Assembly (NCBI GenBank): GCA_051294375.1
Contig: CM119271.1
Coordinates: 10,910,338-10,974,337, forward strand
Length of the DNA stretch: 64,000 bases
Reading direction: 5' to 3'
From: Paraspadella gotoi
Taxonomy: Eukaryota; Chaetognatha
The notes under the pieces are model-generated. The model searched no databases, had not been told where the DNA came from, and saw nothing but the letters and a program-made list of their open reading frames with translations. Made by a program: the position numbers and the translations under genes. Below, piece by piece: positions 10,432 to 21,836 of this stretch (positions are counted from its first letter, which is position 1; each line of letters starts with the position of its first letter).

Positions 10432-10542
10432 ATGCGCTTACTCCACGCATAAGTTTATTACGTTAGCTTAGCTGAAGTTTGATAGTTTATAAACCAAATT
10501 CATATTGGGTTTATAAAAAAAGAGGAAAAAAGAGGGAAAGAG
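10432..10542. repeat. 108-bp tag, copy 3 of 3
   Basis: Right flanking direct repeat of the hammerhead-bearing element, followed immediately by the inverted TTAACC-rich arm. Confidence 0.9.
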
Positions 10543-10544
10543 CC

Positions 10545-10790
10545 AAGAATTTTACCTTAATCCTTTATCCCTTTATCCCTTAACCATACATCTTAATATC
10601 TTATTATNNNNNNNNNNNNNNNNNNNNNNNNNATCTTAATATCTAACGCAATTTTGAACCTTTTCGCACACCTTTATCCTTAACTTTAATACCTCACCAC
10701 TTTAAAAATTAATTCTGAATTTAAACTGAAATGGGTATCTTTTGGAAAATTTTGCCTTTTTTCTTTTCCATCTTTTCTTTCCTCCGCCCA
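10545..10790 (+). repeat. Inverted TTAACC-rich repeat, arm 2 (25-N gap inside)
   Basis: Reverse-complement partner of 8,310-8,672. It begins with degenerate CCTTAATCC/CCCTTAACC blocks and ends in an A-rich/GGGTATCTTTTGG block. A 25-N join at 10,608-10,632 sits between two copies of ATCTTAATATC, so the join may have been forced at a short repeat. Confidence 0.75.
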
Positions 10791-11369
10791 ACAGGTTTTT
10801 TTTGGCGATTCTTCTTGTTTCTTATCCGTTGCTATTTTGTTTTGTTGCGCCAGTTACGCGAAGGTCCTTTACTTGTTTTCTCCTTTCATTATTCAAGTTT
10901 ATTTTTAAACAATACAACGACTCTCATATCGTACATATAATAATAGTCATAGAGGTAGCATGAATAGTTAAACAAACTTATGCCATTTTGATTTTGAATT
11001 TGATTCTGCATTAGGATTTTGGAATGGAAACAAACTTACTTCCTTTTGTGATTTAATCAATAAAACTTTATTTCCGATTATTTTAAATTATCATTAATCA
11101 TTGTTAATATTATTTTTAACTAATCTTTCCATTTTTCAAACCGATTACGTGATAATATGATTAGATTAAATGTCAAAAATATCGATCAAAAATTATGAAT
11201 TTCTGCTAGGCATCTGATGTGTAAAGTCGATACATTCGAATAAATTAATACTGCAATATGCAAATAAGATTTTCATATCATTTTTTTAGATTTTCATATC
11301 ATTTTTCGCGAATCAAGATAACAAAATTGAAAGTAAACAAACAAAAGACATTGGAAAAAAACAAGCACG
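10791..11369. other. AT-rich intergenic DNA
   Basis: No gene or complete element is seen. The block TTACTGCAATATGCAAAT-like at about 11,250-11,270 (an octamer ATGCAAAT) also occurs at 29,208-29,226, so some of this is shared dispersed repeat. TTTTCATATCATTTTT is duplicated in tandem at 11,270-11,306. Confidence 0.5.
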
Positions 11370-11813
11370 ATGAAATGTATGAAGGAAAGAACTAACAAAC
11401 GAACGAACGAACAAACTAAAAAATTTAACGCGCGCGCCGAACGAACGGAACCGCGCCCACCGAACGAACGAGAACGAACGGCGAAGAACGACACGAGTCA
11501 GTATCAGCCACGACGGCGTAACGGAACAGACACACCCACCCTTGATCCCTTACCCCGACGAACGGCAATCGTTCCTTATACAACCTCCCCGTCGCGGCCC
11601 AACGACGACTACGGTGCAACGAACTGGCGCCTTCATCGGATTTCGGCGGAAGCTTTAAATAATCCGCTTTCTGTTTTCACGTTCGGGGCGGGCGGGGTGA
11701 AACGGGTCATGCTGAACTCCGGCAAGGTGAAGTCTGTTGTGTCCGATTCGAGCGGAGCGATTAATTCAATCAATCAACAATCAATCAATCATTCGATGAA
11801 ATTTATAAATTAG
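11370..11813 (+). CDS. 147-codon ORF in a GC-rich island, unknown product
   Basis: This is one of the longest open frames in the window that is not a simple-repeat artefact. It starts ATGAAATGTATG and stops at 11,813. Residues 1-45 are K/R/N/T-rich and come from an (ACGA)n-like tract. Residues about 46-130 are mixed, including a hydrophobic-glycine stretch ending FTFGAGGVKRV around residues 103-113; the last 15 are N/S/I-rich. The underlying DNA (11,395-11,760) is CpG-rich, so it could equally be a promoter island. No family is recognised and no splice sites were assigned. Confidence 0.3.
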   Translation: MKCMKERTNKRTNEQTKKFNARAERTEPRPPNERERTAKNDTSQYQPRRRNGTDTPTLDPLPRRTAIVPYTTSPSRPNDDYGATNWRLHRISAEALNNPLSVFTFGAGGVKRVMLNSGKVKSVVSDSSGAINSINQQSINHSMKFIN

Positions 11814-12334
11814 TTAATCATTTATTCAGTAATCAAATCATTTGGATAAATCATCAATAAGATCAATCCTCGGTTGTTAGAATAAACAAATAAATTAATC
11901 AACCAGTCCTTTCGAGCATTAATTCGACAATGAAGACTGTATCTATATTTCATACAAATATTATCCCGTCGCTCAATTAGTTAATAAATACGTCAATATG
12001 AGAGTGTATAATCACATGCAAAACAGTAAAATCATTTTTAAAAAATTAATTGCAATGAATCAAGATCACAATACAACAGTTGATCGAGTCAATCAGCGAT
12101 CACTCAAGTCATATAATTCGAACAACAGAGCGGCCAGGTAATTCATAATCACTAAATAGACAATTTTAAATTTAATCCAATTCAATAAATGAACCCTCCT
12201 TTCTAAAGGCGTTCGAAGTGTTCTTGGAGCATCTTGGGGTGGACTACACACCGTCTACACGAAACTTGAAGCGTCTGGAACATCACGCCAATGTTGCCAA
12301 CGTGAGGCAGGTTGAGAGAGAGAGAAGAGAGAGA

Positions 12335-12378
<44 letters not shown>

Positions 12379-12392
12379 ACGAGAGAGCAGTA

Positions 12393-12431
<39 letters not shown>

Positions 12432-13224
12432 GAGCAGAGAGAGATCTTTTGCATTTCCTTGATATCTAATATTTTCAATCTCGTTTATCTTTTTTTTTTA
12501 ATTGATTTTTTATAGATGAAATGAACTTTTGAAATGTAATAAATAAAATGAACTTCGAAATCGGTGAATTGAATCTTTTTTTTCACTCGACTTTCGTAAG
12601 TACATATGATAATTTTTCTTGAATAGAGAACTTCAAAACACGCAGCCGCTTTATCATTATGCATTCGTTTCAATTCTTTTTTATTGAGCTTTTTTTTAAT
12701 GTAAGTTTGAGTATTGTAAAATTTAAGTAAGTAAGTAAGTAGTAAGTAAGTTAAGTAAGTAAGTAAGTAAGTAAGTAGTAGTAGCTAGCTAAGAGTAAGT
12801 AAGTTAGTATAAGTATAGTGTAACTATTCTATCAAGCTGTCATAAGTACATCTATTGAACTATTATTATTCATCACGTAAGGTTTCTTAAATCTCCGTTT
12901 GCAATATTGTAGTAAGTGGAAATATGTCGGCTATTCAGATCGAAGTTATGTGAGCCGGAATTAAGCACAGATTTCTCCCAGTTTCTGCATTCGGCAAATC
13001 GATGTCTTTCATCACGCAACATTTAGTAAAGACACAAATGACTATTATAATAATTAAGACGAAAATAGAATTTTAAAAACGCAGTTTATATTATTTTTTT
13101 GAGACATTAGCCGAACTTGATATTGCTGGCTAATGTTTTACCGAGACCGCCATTAATTTTAAGGATGCAAAATATTTTGGTAGCTAATTGTAAACTTAAT
13201 ATCCGTTCCTAATGATCTTACAAT
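11814..13224. other. AT-rich DNA with AG and GTAA microsatellites
   Basis: Positions 11,760-11,900 carry dispersed (ATCA)n-like repeats. An (AG)n tract with a few interruptions lies at 12,316-12,440. An impure (AAGT)n tract lies at 12,722-12,815. The rest is AT-rich with no supported gene. Confidence 0.6.
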
Positions 13225-13342
13225 GTATCTCTATTCTATTTATTCTATTCTATTCAATGCCTATTCCTATTCTATCTATTCCTATTCTTTATTCTATTCT
13301 ACTCTATTCTAACTTCTTATTCTATTTCTATTCTATTTTCAG
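13225..13342. repeat. (ATTCT)n pentanucleotide microsatellite
   Basis: About twenty impure copies of ATTCT/CTATT. It runs directly into the splice-acceptor-like TATTTTCAG at 13,334-13,342 of the next candidate exon. Confidence 0.85.
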
Positions 13343-13458
13343 GTTCGCATTTTGCGAGGCCTCCGGTGGCGATTCAACCGGGCGTCAAACCCGGTGCATA
13401 ACTCCTATCGTGCGAGAATTTCGCACGTTTTGTACGAGACGCAAAACCACACTCTAGG
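13343..13458 (+). CDS. Candidate internal exon, unknown product
   Basis: A 116-bp GC-rich block is bounded by a strong acceptor (pyrimidine tract, TATTTTCAG ending 13,342) and a strong donor (TAGG then GTGAGT from 13,459). In frame 1 it is open throughout (38 codons plus 2 bases) and encodes a basic peptide with repeated R; frame 2 is open until a stop at the last codon, and frame 3 has an internal stop. A hairpin CGTGCGA/TCGCACG lies at 13,410-13,430. No family is recognised. The splice sites are seen; that it is a real exon is inference. Confidence 0.35.
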
Positions 13459-14430
13459 GTGAGTTTCAGTTTACTTCACTTATTCCGCGGCCGACTGGAA
13501 CCCCGGGGTCAGGCTCCGATGACCCAGTTACAACAGATAAGAATCCATATTTTTTTTCTGAGAGGGGTAATTGGATGTCTTCTGTCAAATTTTTCTCCAG
13601 CGCTCTTGACATTACATTTATAAAACTTATAACACACTTTACATTTTGTTAGAACGATTCTTATTACCGCGATAAAGCCACAAGAAACTCGAAAAAAGAA
13701 ATATTAGTTCATCTTCTCTCTCATCTCTCGCTCCGTCTCGATCTAATCTACTCTCTCATCTCTCATACTCTCTCCTCTCTCTTCCTTTCTCTCCTCACTC
13801 TGACTTTATCGGCTCTCCCATCAAACATGGAGGCCGGGTGTTTTCGTATCAATAACTTTTTATTACCCCTCGATTTTTAAACCTCGATCTTACACCCGAA
13901 TTCCGACGTTGTTTCCAATCCCATCGAATTCCCCCACTCCGCTTCTCCTACTATACTTTTTTTTTTTGCGCTTATCGAATCGTATGCTATATATGTAAAA
14001 TAATTAATTACTTGCCCCATTCCGCTCACGGTTCACGGTGTTCTGACTCGGGTTGATGTTTTTTTTTTTTCTTTTTGTGGTCCTTAATCTTTTTTCCCCT
14101 TCTTAAGGCGGCGTCCCTACGTTTTTTTTCCTCGTATTTTGTTAGTTGAGTGTTTGTGCGCGGCGATGTAAACGTGCTGAACTTAATGTCTTCTATATAT
14201 TCTCTTCCCTCTTCCTTTTCCCTTTGGGTTTGGCTTATTCTCCTCCCTCCTCCTCCTCGAATGTTTTTTTCCCCGATTTGTCTCCCGTCGCGCCGTCGAT
14301 TTCGGGGAGAGCTCGGGCCAGATTTTCGGTTGTCTGCTTGTTGTTTGTTGTGTCCTTATGTAATCCTCGGAGTGCTTTGAGTTTGAATTCTTTCGTCGAG
14401 GTAAAAAGCTAAAGGGGGACGCAAGAGAGA

Positions 14431-14464
<34 letters not shown>

Positions 14465-16900
14465 AGAGAGAAGAGAGGAGAAGAGCACGAGATGAGAGCA
14501 CGAGAGTAGATGAGAGATAAAGCAGGAGAAAGAGCAGTAGAGAGCAGATTTATATGGATTTTTTTTATATAGTTTTTCTGAGGATTTAAAAATATTGCGG
14601 TGCCTTTTTTTGTTCCTTAATATCTCCCCAAAACAACGATCGGCATTGGGGGCTACCTCTGATTACTCTCTCTCTCTCTCTTTCTTTTTGTTTTCTCTTT
14701 CTCTTCTATCTCCCTCTTTCTCTCTCTCTCTCCTCTCCGCCTCTTTTTCTCTCCTGTGTCTTCTCTCTCTCTCTTTCTCGAGTCTCTCTCTCATCTCCCG
14801 TCGATCAATCATTAATCGCATTCAGGCGACGACCAACGGGATAAACGCGAGAATGGTTTGTTAGTTTTTGGTCTTGTTGTTTGTTTGTCCTGTTTCGTTT
14901 GTTTGTTATTTTGCAATCCTTGTCCGTCATTTTTTTTCTGGTCATTTCGAACTAACTAAGTCAAATTTTGACTCTCATTAACAAACCAAAAAAAAAAATT
15001 ATTAAGTCTTGGGTTTCCTTTTCTGGGGCTCGGCTAGGAATTTTGGGTCCGTACCTAGGTCTGGTGATCTCTCTCCTTGGATGTTGGCCTCCGGGACGCT
15101 TCATTTGCTGGTTCGAAAAAAAATTATGAAAAAGAATAGAAAATTTTTTTTCTCATTGCTCCTTTTGTCTTTATATATTCTAATTCTTCTTATCTTCTCT
15201 GTGTGATTTATACCTTTCTTTGGGCCAGATTTCGTTGAATTACTAAGAAAAAATATGTGGGAGAATCAAAAAAAATATACAATGACTAGAAACATCACGG
15301 AAAATACACTCGGAGAGAGGGTTCAAATGATTACTCGAATAATATAATCGTTATTTACGTCATTTTAGAGTCGTCGTCGTAAATTAAGTGTGAGAAATCC
15401 TCCTCAAGTGAGCTTTTCTTGTTTGTGTTGCGGGTAGACGAGATACATGTGTATTGTACCCGTCGTCGTCGCTCCGTCGGCGTCGGGCTCTGGCAACAAG
15501 TCGTCGTCTCGCTCATCATCTTATTCGTTTTGTTAATGCTCCTCCTCCGGTCTCTACCCGCAAGGGTCAGAGATAATAATCACATTTCTTATTTTCGAGC
15601 TATTTAACGTTTAAATATAATTTATTGATAAAATAACTTTCTCAGGAATTCACTGCGGTCCTTCGTCTCGTCTCGTCGAAAATCTGAAATTCTTATTGAA
15701 CGAAAGATCCTCCAAATCCTCATATCGCACGGAGGGATTCTAACTCAGGGTGTTCTGTCTCATGTCTCATCTCTTCTCTTCTTCTCTTCTCCTTCCCTTC
15801 CTCTCTCTCCTCTTTCTCTCACTCTTCTTTCTCTTCTCTCTCTCTCTTCTATCATCTCCTCATTTCCCCTCTCACTCCTTCTCTTCATTTCAAACAATTC
15901 TCTCAAACTCCAACTTGTAACTCCGTCTTACCTTTTTGAATCTCCTACCTCCATCTCTACTTCTCTTAGCTCCACTTTTTCTCTCTTCTTTCCTTCTCTG
16001 TTTCTTCTGGTCTCCTCGAAAAATCCGTTATGTTTACTAATTAAACATTGTGTATCGTAAAATGGAAAAGAGAGAGAGTTAAGAGAGAAGCAGGAGAGAG
16101 GTAGAAGAGATGAGTATGTTAAAGAGAGAGAGAGACACGAAGCGAGACAGAGAGAGAGAGTTTTAGTGAAGAGGAAGAATAAGAGAGAAAGAGTCAGAAA
16201 GAGATTCACGAGAGTGAAAAGAGAAGAATCAGCAGAGAGCAGAGAGACGTTTTATTCCCAGAAAAGCATATTGACAACAAAGCCAAAACATAGATTTCGA
16301 ATTTTGATATTTTTTTAGTCAGTCGTTTTTCTCTCTTTTCCTTCGTTTTATCTATTTTTAGATTTTTCAGTTTCGACCAGAAGAAACTTCCCTTTTCTTT
16401 CTCCTTCCTTCCTTATCCTGACTTTACTCTTCCTGTTACACTCTTTTCCTTTTTTTTTTTTTTTCTTTTTTTTTTTTCCTTTTTTCCTTTTTATTTTTTT
16501 TCTCTCTTGTCCTTTCACCCTTCCCTTTTTCGGATTCGTGATTTCGGCCGCAATCTCCTTTCTCGTTTCTCTTTACCTTCATCGTGGTCATGAAGTCAGT
16601 CCAGTCCTCTCTCTTCTTCTCTCTATCTGTTTCTCTTTTTCTCTCTCCTCTCTCTCTCTTCTTCTCTCTCTCTCTTCTCTCTCTCTCTTCTCTCTCTCCT
16701 CTATTCGTTTGATATCGGTTTCAAAAGGGCTTGAATTTTGTTGGTCTTACAATCATCCCCTGTTTACTTTAACTCGTGATGGTTTGTCAGAAGAAAACGA
16801 GGAGATGACCCGAATACATCGAGAGGGGGGGGGCGGTGGGGGGGGAGAGAATCTTGGATTAAGGAAAAATAAGGATAAGAAAGAAGAAAAGAAAAGAAAA
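13459..16900. other. Low-complexity and AT-rich region
   Basis: Contains impure (CT)n/(AG)n tracts at 13,710-13,800, 14,425-14,545, 14,667-14,795, 15,760-15,860, 16,065-16,245 and 16,600-16,700, a T-rich tract at 16,440-16,505, and a G-rich run at 16,822-16,850 (G9CGGTG8) that could form a G-quadruplex. Segment 14,905-15,350 resembles 8,876-9,060 in patches. Open frames here are leucine/serine-rich artefacts of (CT)n; no gene is supported. Confidence 0.6.
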
Positions 16901-17169
16901 GAAAAAGAAGAAAAAGAATAAAGTTAGATTTATTGGAAGTAAGATTGTTTTTTTGTTATTGTAAGGGAGGAAGCGATCGGGTTGGGAAGCGCCTCTCTGT
17001 CTCTCTCTCCTCTCGTCTCTCTCTCTCTCGTCTCTCTCTCTCTCGTCTCTCTCTCTCTCTCTCTCCACACACACATCACAATGGCGGTCAGACCAGAAGT
17101 CTCTCACGCCCTATGATTTGGCACATGAAAAGGCCGACGCGAACGGAAGACGAATTGGTGAGAGAATGG

Positions 17170-17241
<72 letters not shown>

Positions 17242-17460
17242 AGACAGAGAGAGAGGGGAGAGAGACAAAGAGAGAGAAAAGTGGGAATGGAATCCGATTG
17301 TGGTAGAGAGCGCAAGAAGTTACATAGAAGACAGAGAAGCTATGAAACTAAGGCCCAAAAGTCACTCAGACTGTTCCGTCGCGGTGACGGTCAATGTGAG
17401 ACGGTGGTTAGGGGGAGGGGGAGAGGGGAGGTGGAGGTGGAGGGCCAGAGGAAGATGAGA

Positions 17461-17502
<42 letters not shown>

Positions 17503-18243
17503 ACGAGAGAGAGAGAGAGAGAGAAGAGAGAAAGAGAGAGAGAGGAGATGAGTGGAATTGCGAAGATTTTTTGATTTACGTCATACATTTAAACATACAT
17601 GAAAAAATTGAATTAAACAGTGTAATAATGTTAATTTTTCAATCACAACAAAACGAAGGTCATCCAAATGAGATGGTGAGTAAGTCGTCAATTTGGTGCG
17701 AAGGTTAAATGACGGTTCGACGACGATTGACGACGACGACGGCGACGACGGAGAACGACGACGACGAGACAGGGTCTCTGGAAATTCGATTTTCGGGCGG
17801 TTGAATTCGTCGTGATTCTCTTTCGATTTTCCATCTGTGAAAACGTTTAGTCACGAATTCGACGGAAGAGTGACGATTTCGTGCCGGGAGGTGATCACGT
17901 GACTGGCGGTTGTTTGTTGTTGTTGTTTATTTTTTGCGATTCATTAGGGTTATCGGTTGTTATAGATCTGTAAATTTCGAGTGAGAATGACGGAAAAGTG
18001 ACCCGATGATGATAAATAGGTGATTTTAAACATATTCCGCGAAAAAGTCAATTCGAGTGGTGCACCTGCTCACTGTGCACACTGCTCACTGTGCAACCTG
18101 TGCTCACTGAAAATCGGATTGGCTGTGATCCAGGGAGTGAAGGTGTGAAGGATTGTCGTTCCGCTTCTGTCAATCTGTAGGTTATGACGTGAGAGGAAGG
18201 GGGCGCTGCTCGTGGTGGTTCTTATTTTCCATTTAACGCAGAT

Positions 18244-18288
<45 letters not shown>

Positions 18289-18330
18289 CTCTCTCTCTGT
18301 CTCTCTCCTCTCTCTCCTCTCCTTCAAAAA
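16901..18330. repeat. Alternating (CT)n and (AG)n tracts with CGA-rich spacer
   Basis: (CT)n at 16,990-17,065, (AG)n at 17,175-17,280 and 17,460-17,550, a CGA-rich tract at 17,712-17,770, small tandem copies of TGCTCACTGTGCA at 18,065-18,112, and (CT)n at 18,245-18,325. The facing CT and AG blocks are mutually complementary and could fold into long hairpins. The RE-repeat frame of 213 codons at 16,933-17,574 is a simple-repeat artefact. Confidence 0.8.
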
Positions 18331-19950
18331 TTTTATGAAAAGAAGAAAAAAAAAGAATTGTTATTCGTTCCGACATCGCATCATTCACACTTATTGGCGA
18401 AGCCCATTTGTTGAGCCTCACATGGTTTACACTTTTTTCTACCTTTCTCTATTTCACGCTCGTTTGTTTTGCGTTTGTTATTCACACTTCATTCAAAAAA
18501 AAAAAATAAAATAACTCTCCGCCACGATTATTTTTTTTTTTCAATTTCTCATTCTATCGAAATTTCGTTTTCCATTTTTTTTTTCAGAATCTTCACAATT
18601 TTTTGGGTTTCTGTGAGTTCACGACGACGGGGCGGGATTCTTCGCGGTAAGCAACTACGCGTGATTCCGTGATTCTGTGAATGAGAAGAATCTCGTTTTT
18701 CTTCTTCTCTTCTTCTGGTTTTTTTTCTTCCTTTTTTTTTTTTTCAACTCCGAAATGCCCCTTTTTTTAGGGCCATCTTTTTTTTCAAAAAAGAACTTAC
18801 TTTTTTTTATTTTTTTTTCTCTTTTTTTTTAGGTGAAAACCGTGGCAGTTTGTTGTATTAAAGTTTAAGTATAGTTAGTCTTTGTTTTACCCTTCTTCTC
18901 TCCTCTCTCTATCTCTCTCTTCTTCCTCTCTTCTCTTCTCCTCTCTTTTCCACAACAAATTTTCACTTCAACCCACCTCTGTACCAACTGATCTGCTTCC
19001 CTCGTCTTTCGAACGACACCCCAACAGATGCTTCCACGTCACGAATTTTTTTTTTAATTTCAATTAATTTTATTTTTCTTTTTTTAGGAATTTAAAAAAT
19101 ATAAAAATAACAAATTTTGTTATAATAAATAATGGAAGAAAAATAAAGAACAGTTGAGACTTTTTGTCTCACAACGTTTTTAATCTTAATATTTGGACCC
19201 AAAGCAGAAGGCAGAGATTTCGGAGAGCAAAACAAGCCGCCGCCGCACCTCATCCTCCCGCATGCCCAGCAGCACATAACCCCTCTTCATCCTTCTCTCT
19301 CTCTCCTTTCCATCTTCTCTCGATCTCCCTCTTCCTCTTCCCGTCTCTCTCTCCTCCATCCCCTATTCTTCTTCGTTCCTCTCTCCTCTCCCTCCCGTCT
19401 CTCTCCCCTCTCTCTCNNNNNNNNNNNNNNNNNNNNNNNNNTTCCCTTAATCTTTTCTTCTAATCTTTTCTCTTTCCTCTTCCTCTATCTATGCGTAAAC
19501 ACTGAATTTTGAAACTATGCACGTATTAATTAGTCCATATTGTAATTTTATTGTTAATTCATTTTCTCTTCCTTTAAATGATAGATACGTACATACATAT
19601 AGCTTATCCAACAATCGTATCGTTACTGCATTAAACTTCAACATTTTGTGCATAATAAATCAAATCAAAATAAATCAAATCAAAATAAATCAAATCAAAA
19701 TAAATCAAATCAAAATAAAAAAAAAACTTCCTCCGTTAATTCTCCCTCAACTTTCCTTCCCTCTCTCATTTATTTTCCTCCCTTCTTTCTTCTTTTCTTT
19801 CCTCTCTTCCTCTTTACCTCCCTCTCCTTCCTCCCCTTCTTNNNNNNNNNNTCTGTTTTCCATTTCACGGTTTTGCTCTCTCTCTAATCTTCTTTTGCCC
19901 TTCTCATCTTCCTCCTCCTCCTCCTCCTCCTCCTCTCCCAAAATGTCCGG

Positions 19951-19982
<32 letters not shown>

Positions 19983-20435
19983 ATCGTCGTCGTTCTTTGT
20001 GTCCCGAGTCCGGGTGGAGACCAGTGACACTAGTTTGACAACAAGCCTCTCTCTCTCTCCCTCTCTCTCTCCTCTCTCCCTCTCTTTCTCCCTCTCTCTC
20101 TCCCTCTCTCTCTCTCTCTCTGATGGCCGTCTTTAACCCTCGACGATTCCGCTCTTTTCATGGTTGAATCTTTTTTCCTCTTCGAGTTTTAGATTCCGTG
20201 ACGTCATCAAAGTTCCAGCTCTTTTTTCGATTGATTGATTGATTGATTTACTGAGTGTTTGATCGATTTATTGGTTCATAAAGCTGTGAAAAATCTTCCT
20301 TCAATGCTATGTACGTACTACTAACTACGTACGTACTCTTGTACAACTAAACTTTGTTCAAATGACTAAAACCTTTTCTTTGGCCCGCCTCTCTCCGTTA
20401 TGCCCCAGTTGTGGAACTGTTTTATAGCAGTCCCA
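18331..20435. other. AT/CT-rich region with two joins and small repeats
   Basis: T-rich and CT-rich DNA. A 25-N join is at 19,417-19,441 and a 10-N gap at 19,842-19,851, both inside CT-rich sequence. A 15-bp tandem repeat of AATCAAATCAAAATA (four to five copies) is at 19,655-19,718. (CCT)n and (CGTCAT)n tracts are at 19,910-19,995, (CT)n at 20,045-20,120 and (GATT)n at 20,230-20,247. No gene is supported. Confidence 0.6.
20199..20206. promoter_or_regulatory. Perfect CRE palindrome TGACGTCA
   Basis: A second full CRE, here as CGTGACGTCATC. It lies about 230 bp from the end of a minus-strand coding-like frame rather than upstream of one, so its role is unclear. Confidence 0.25.
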
Positions 20436-20640
20436 TTATCTTGGAAGCTTTGCTTGGGTTCTTCCAAGCTTATCGACGCTGCGTAGCATTCCAATGATTT
20501 CAAAAGGATGTGGTTTCAGAATCTTTATATCATTCCTACTAGGAAATTCCAAAATGGGTAAAATATCACTTCTGATTTTATATGTACTCTGGAACACTTC
20601 ACTCCTTTCGTCAATGAATTGCAAAGACGATACGCAAGCT
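20436..20640 (-). CDS. Coding-like C-terminus after a 33-bp tandem repeat
   Basis: On the minus strand a frame runs out of the 33-bp repeat array (20,620-21,230) and continues as about 62 codons of non-repetitive, protein-like sequence to a TAA at 20,436. It has mixed charge, two PxxP-type turns (about residues 30-45) and ends in basic residues. In the same frame the repeat encodes an 11-residue unit containing RACVSTMQYR. A second frame is also open in the repeat and for about 46 codons beyond, so the choice is uncertain. No family is recognised. It could be the end of a repeat protein or a mobile-element fragment. Confidence 0.3.
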
Positions 20641-21230
20641 CTGCTACAGGATTGCACATAGTCGATACACAAGCTCTGCTACGGTATTGCCATAGTCGAT
20701 ACACAAGAGGCTCTAGCTTACGCGCGAATTGCGATTGTCGATACACTAGCTTCAAGCTACTGGGTATTGGCATAGTCGACTACACAATGCTCAGCTACGT
20801 ATTTGCTTTGTCTGATACACAAGCTCTACTGCTACTGTATTGCGATGTCTGATTACACAAAGCTCTGCTAAGTTGGTATTGCCTAGTAGTCGGATTACAC
20901 ATAGCTCTGGCTACAGCATTGCATTTGTCGATACACAAGCTTCTGCCCTAACGGTTGTATTTGCATTAGTCGATTTAACAAGCTCTGCCTAACGGTATTG
21001 CGCATGATGTCGGATACACAAGCTTCAGCTACCGGTATTGCATAAGTCTATACATCAAGCTCTGCTACTGTAATTTGCGGATTGTCGTATACACAAATTG
21101 CCTGCCTACGGTCTATTGCATTTGTCGTATACTCAAGCTCTGCTACGGCTTATTGCATAGTCGATACACGAAGCTTCTTGATTACGTGTATTTGCCCATA
21201 GTCGGAGGTCCTCACCAAACCCAAGCTATA
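20620..21230. repeat. 33-34-bp minisatellite, about 16 copies
   Basis: The unit contains TCGATACACAAGCTCTGC followed by TACGGTATTGCATAG. The first copies are clean; later ones carry many one- and two-base insertions, typical of raw long-read error. At 33 bp the unit is in frame on the minus strand as an 11-residue repeat. Confidence 0.85.
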
Positions 21231-21836
21231 GCGTGAGCATAGTCCGCTCCGACGACTACCTAGCGTCACCTGCAGACTGCGCTGAGCATGAAGGAGGTCT
21301 ACGACGCTCGCGTCGGTATGCACTTATCATATCTTGCCATTTCGGCAGGGATATGCTGGCGATACAGATCCTCGTCGACTGCATAGAGTGCTCTCCTCTA
21401 CGCGCACTACACGTGCTCGTGTCTCGTAAGCTCAGACACGCTACTCATGATCCGCGTAGCTATCTAGCAGCCCGATACAGCTGTGCTCCTCTCTGCTCGC
21501 TTACGGTATTGCATTGTCGATACCACAAAAGTGCATTCTGCGGCGCATACGCGCACGCTCTGCAGACCGCGCGGTACTGCCGTAGCTTTTGGCAACTTTA
21601 CTCTGGAGGTGATTCTCTCGGTGTATTACAACAAGCTCTGCTGACGCCGTATCTGCATGAGTGATACAGCTAAAATGCTGACAGACTACTCAGAGATTAC
21701 GCATTACGGAGTGGTCCCATCCATGTCAAGTCTCCCCGACAGTACGAATATATGATCCCTTCTATAATTGGTGATCTTCCCTGCGGGTACCGGGAGCTAC
21801 GGTTAAAGACAGATTGCTTGAATGACGGCGATAAGA
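21231..21836. other. Noisy tail of the minisatellite
   Basis: GC-balanced sequence in which fragments of the 33-bp unit keep appearing (TACGGTATTGCATTGTCGAT near 21,500; ACAAGCTCTGCTGACG near 21,630) among apparently random bases. It reads as a failed consensus over the same array. The 143-codon frame at 21,233-21,664 is therefore not believed. Confidence 0.55.

Larger units (their letters stand above)
9105..10542 (-). mobile_element. Penelope/retrozyme-like repeat, copy 2
   Basis: The fuller copy of the family also seen at 5,593-6,652. It is flanked by two direct copies of a 108-bp tag (9,105-9,212 and 10,432-10,542), giving a period of about 1,327 bp, and contains the hammerhead motif at 10,014-10,074. 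Direct terminal repeats plus a hammerhead fit the known structure of Penelope-like elements or retrozymes, which often lie in partial tandem. The first 300 bp after the left tag read as an arginine/glutamate-rich open frame on the minus strand (9,181-9,480), but other frames are also open and no retroelement enzyme is recognised. Confidence 0.62.

Noticed and set aside
16933-17574. 213-codon arginine/glutamate-repeat frame
   Set aside because: It is the reading of (AG)n microsatellites, and equivalent frames exist on both strands.
21233-21664. 143-codon frame
   Set aside because: It lies in the noisy tail of a minisatellite, where the sequence itself is doubtful.
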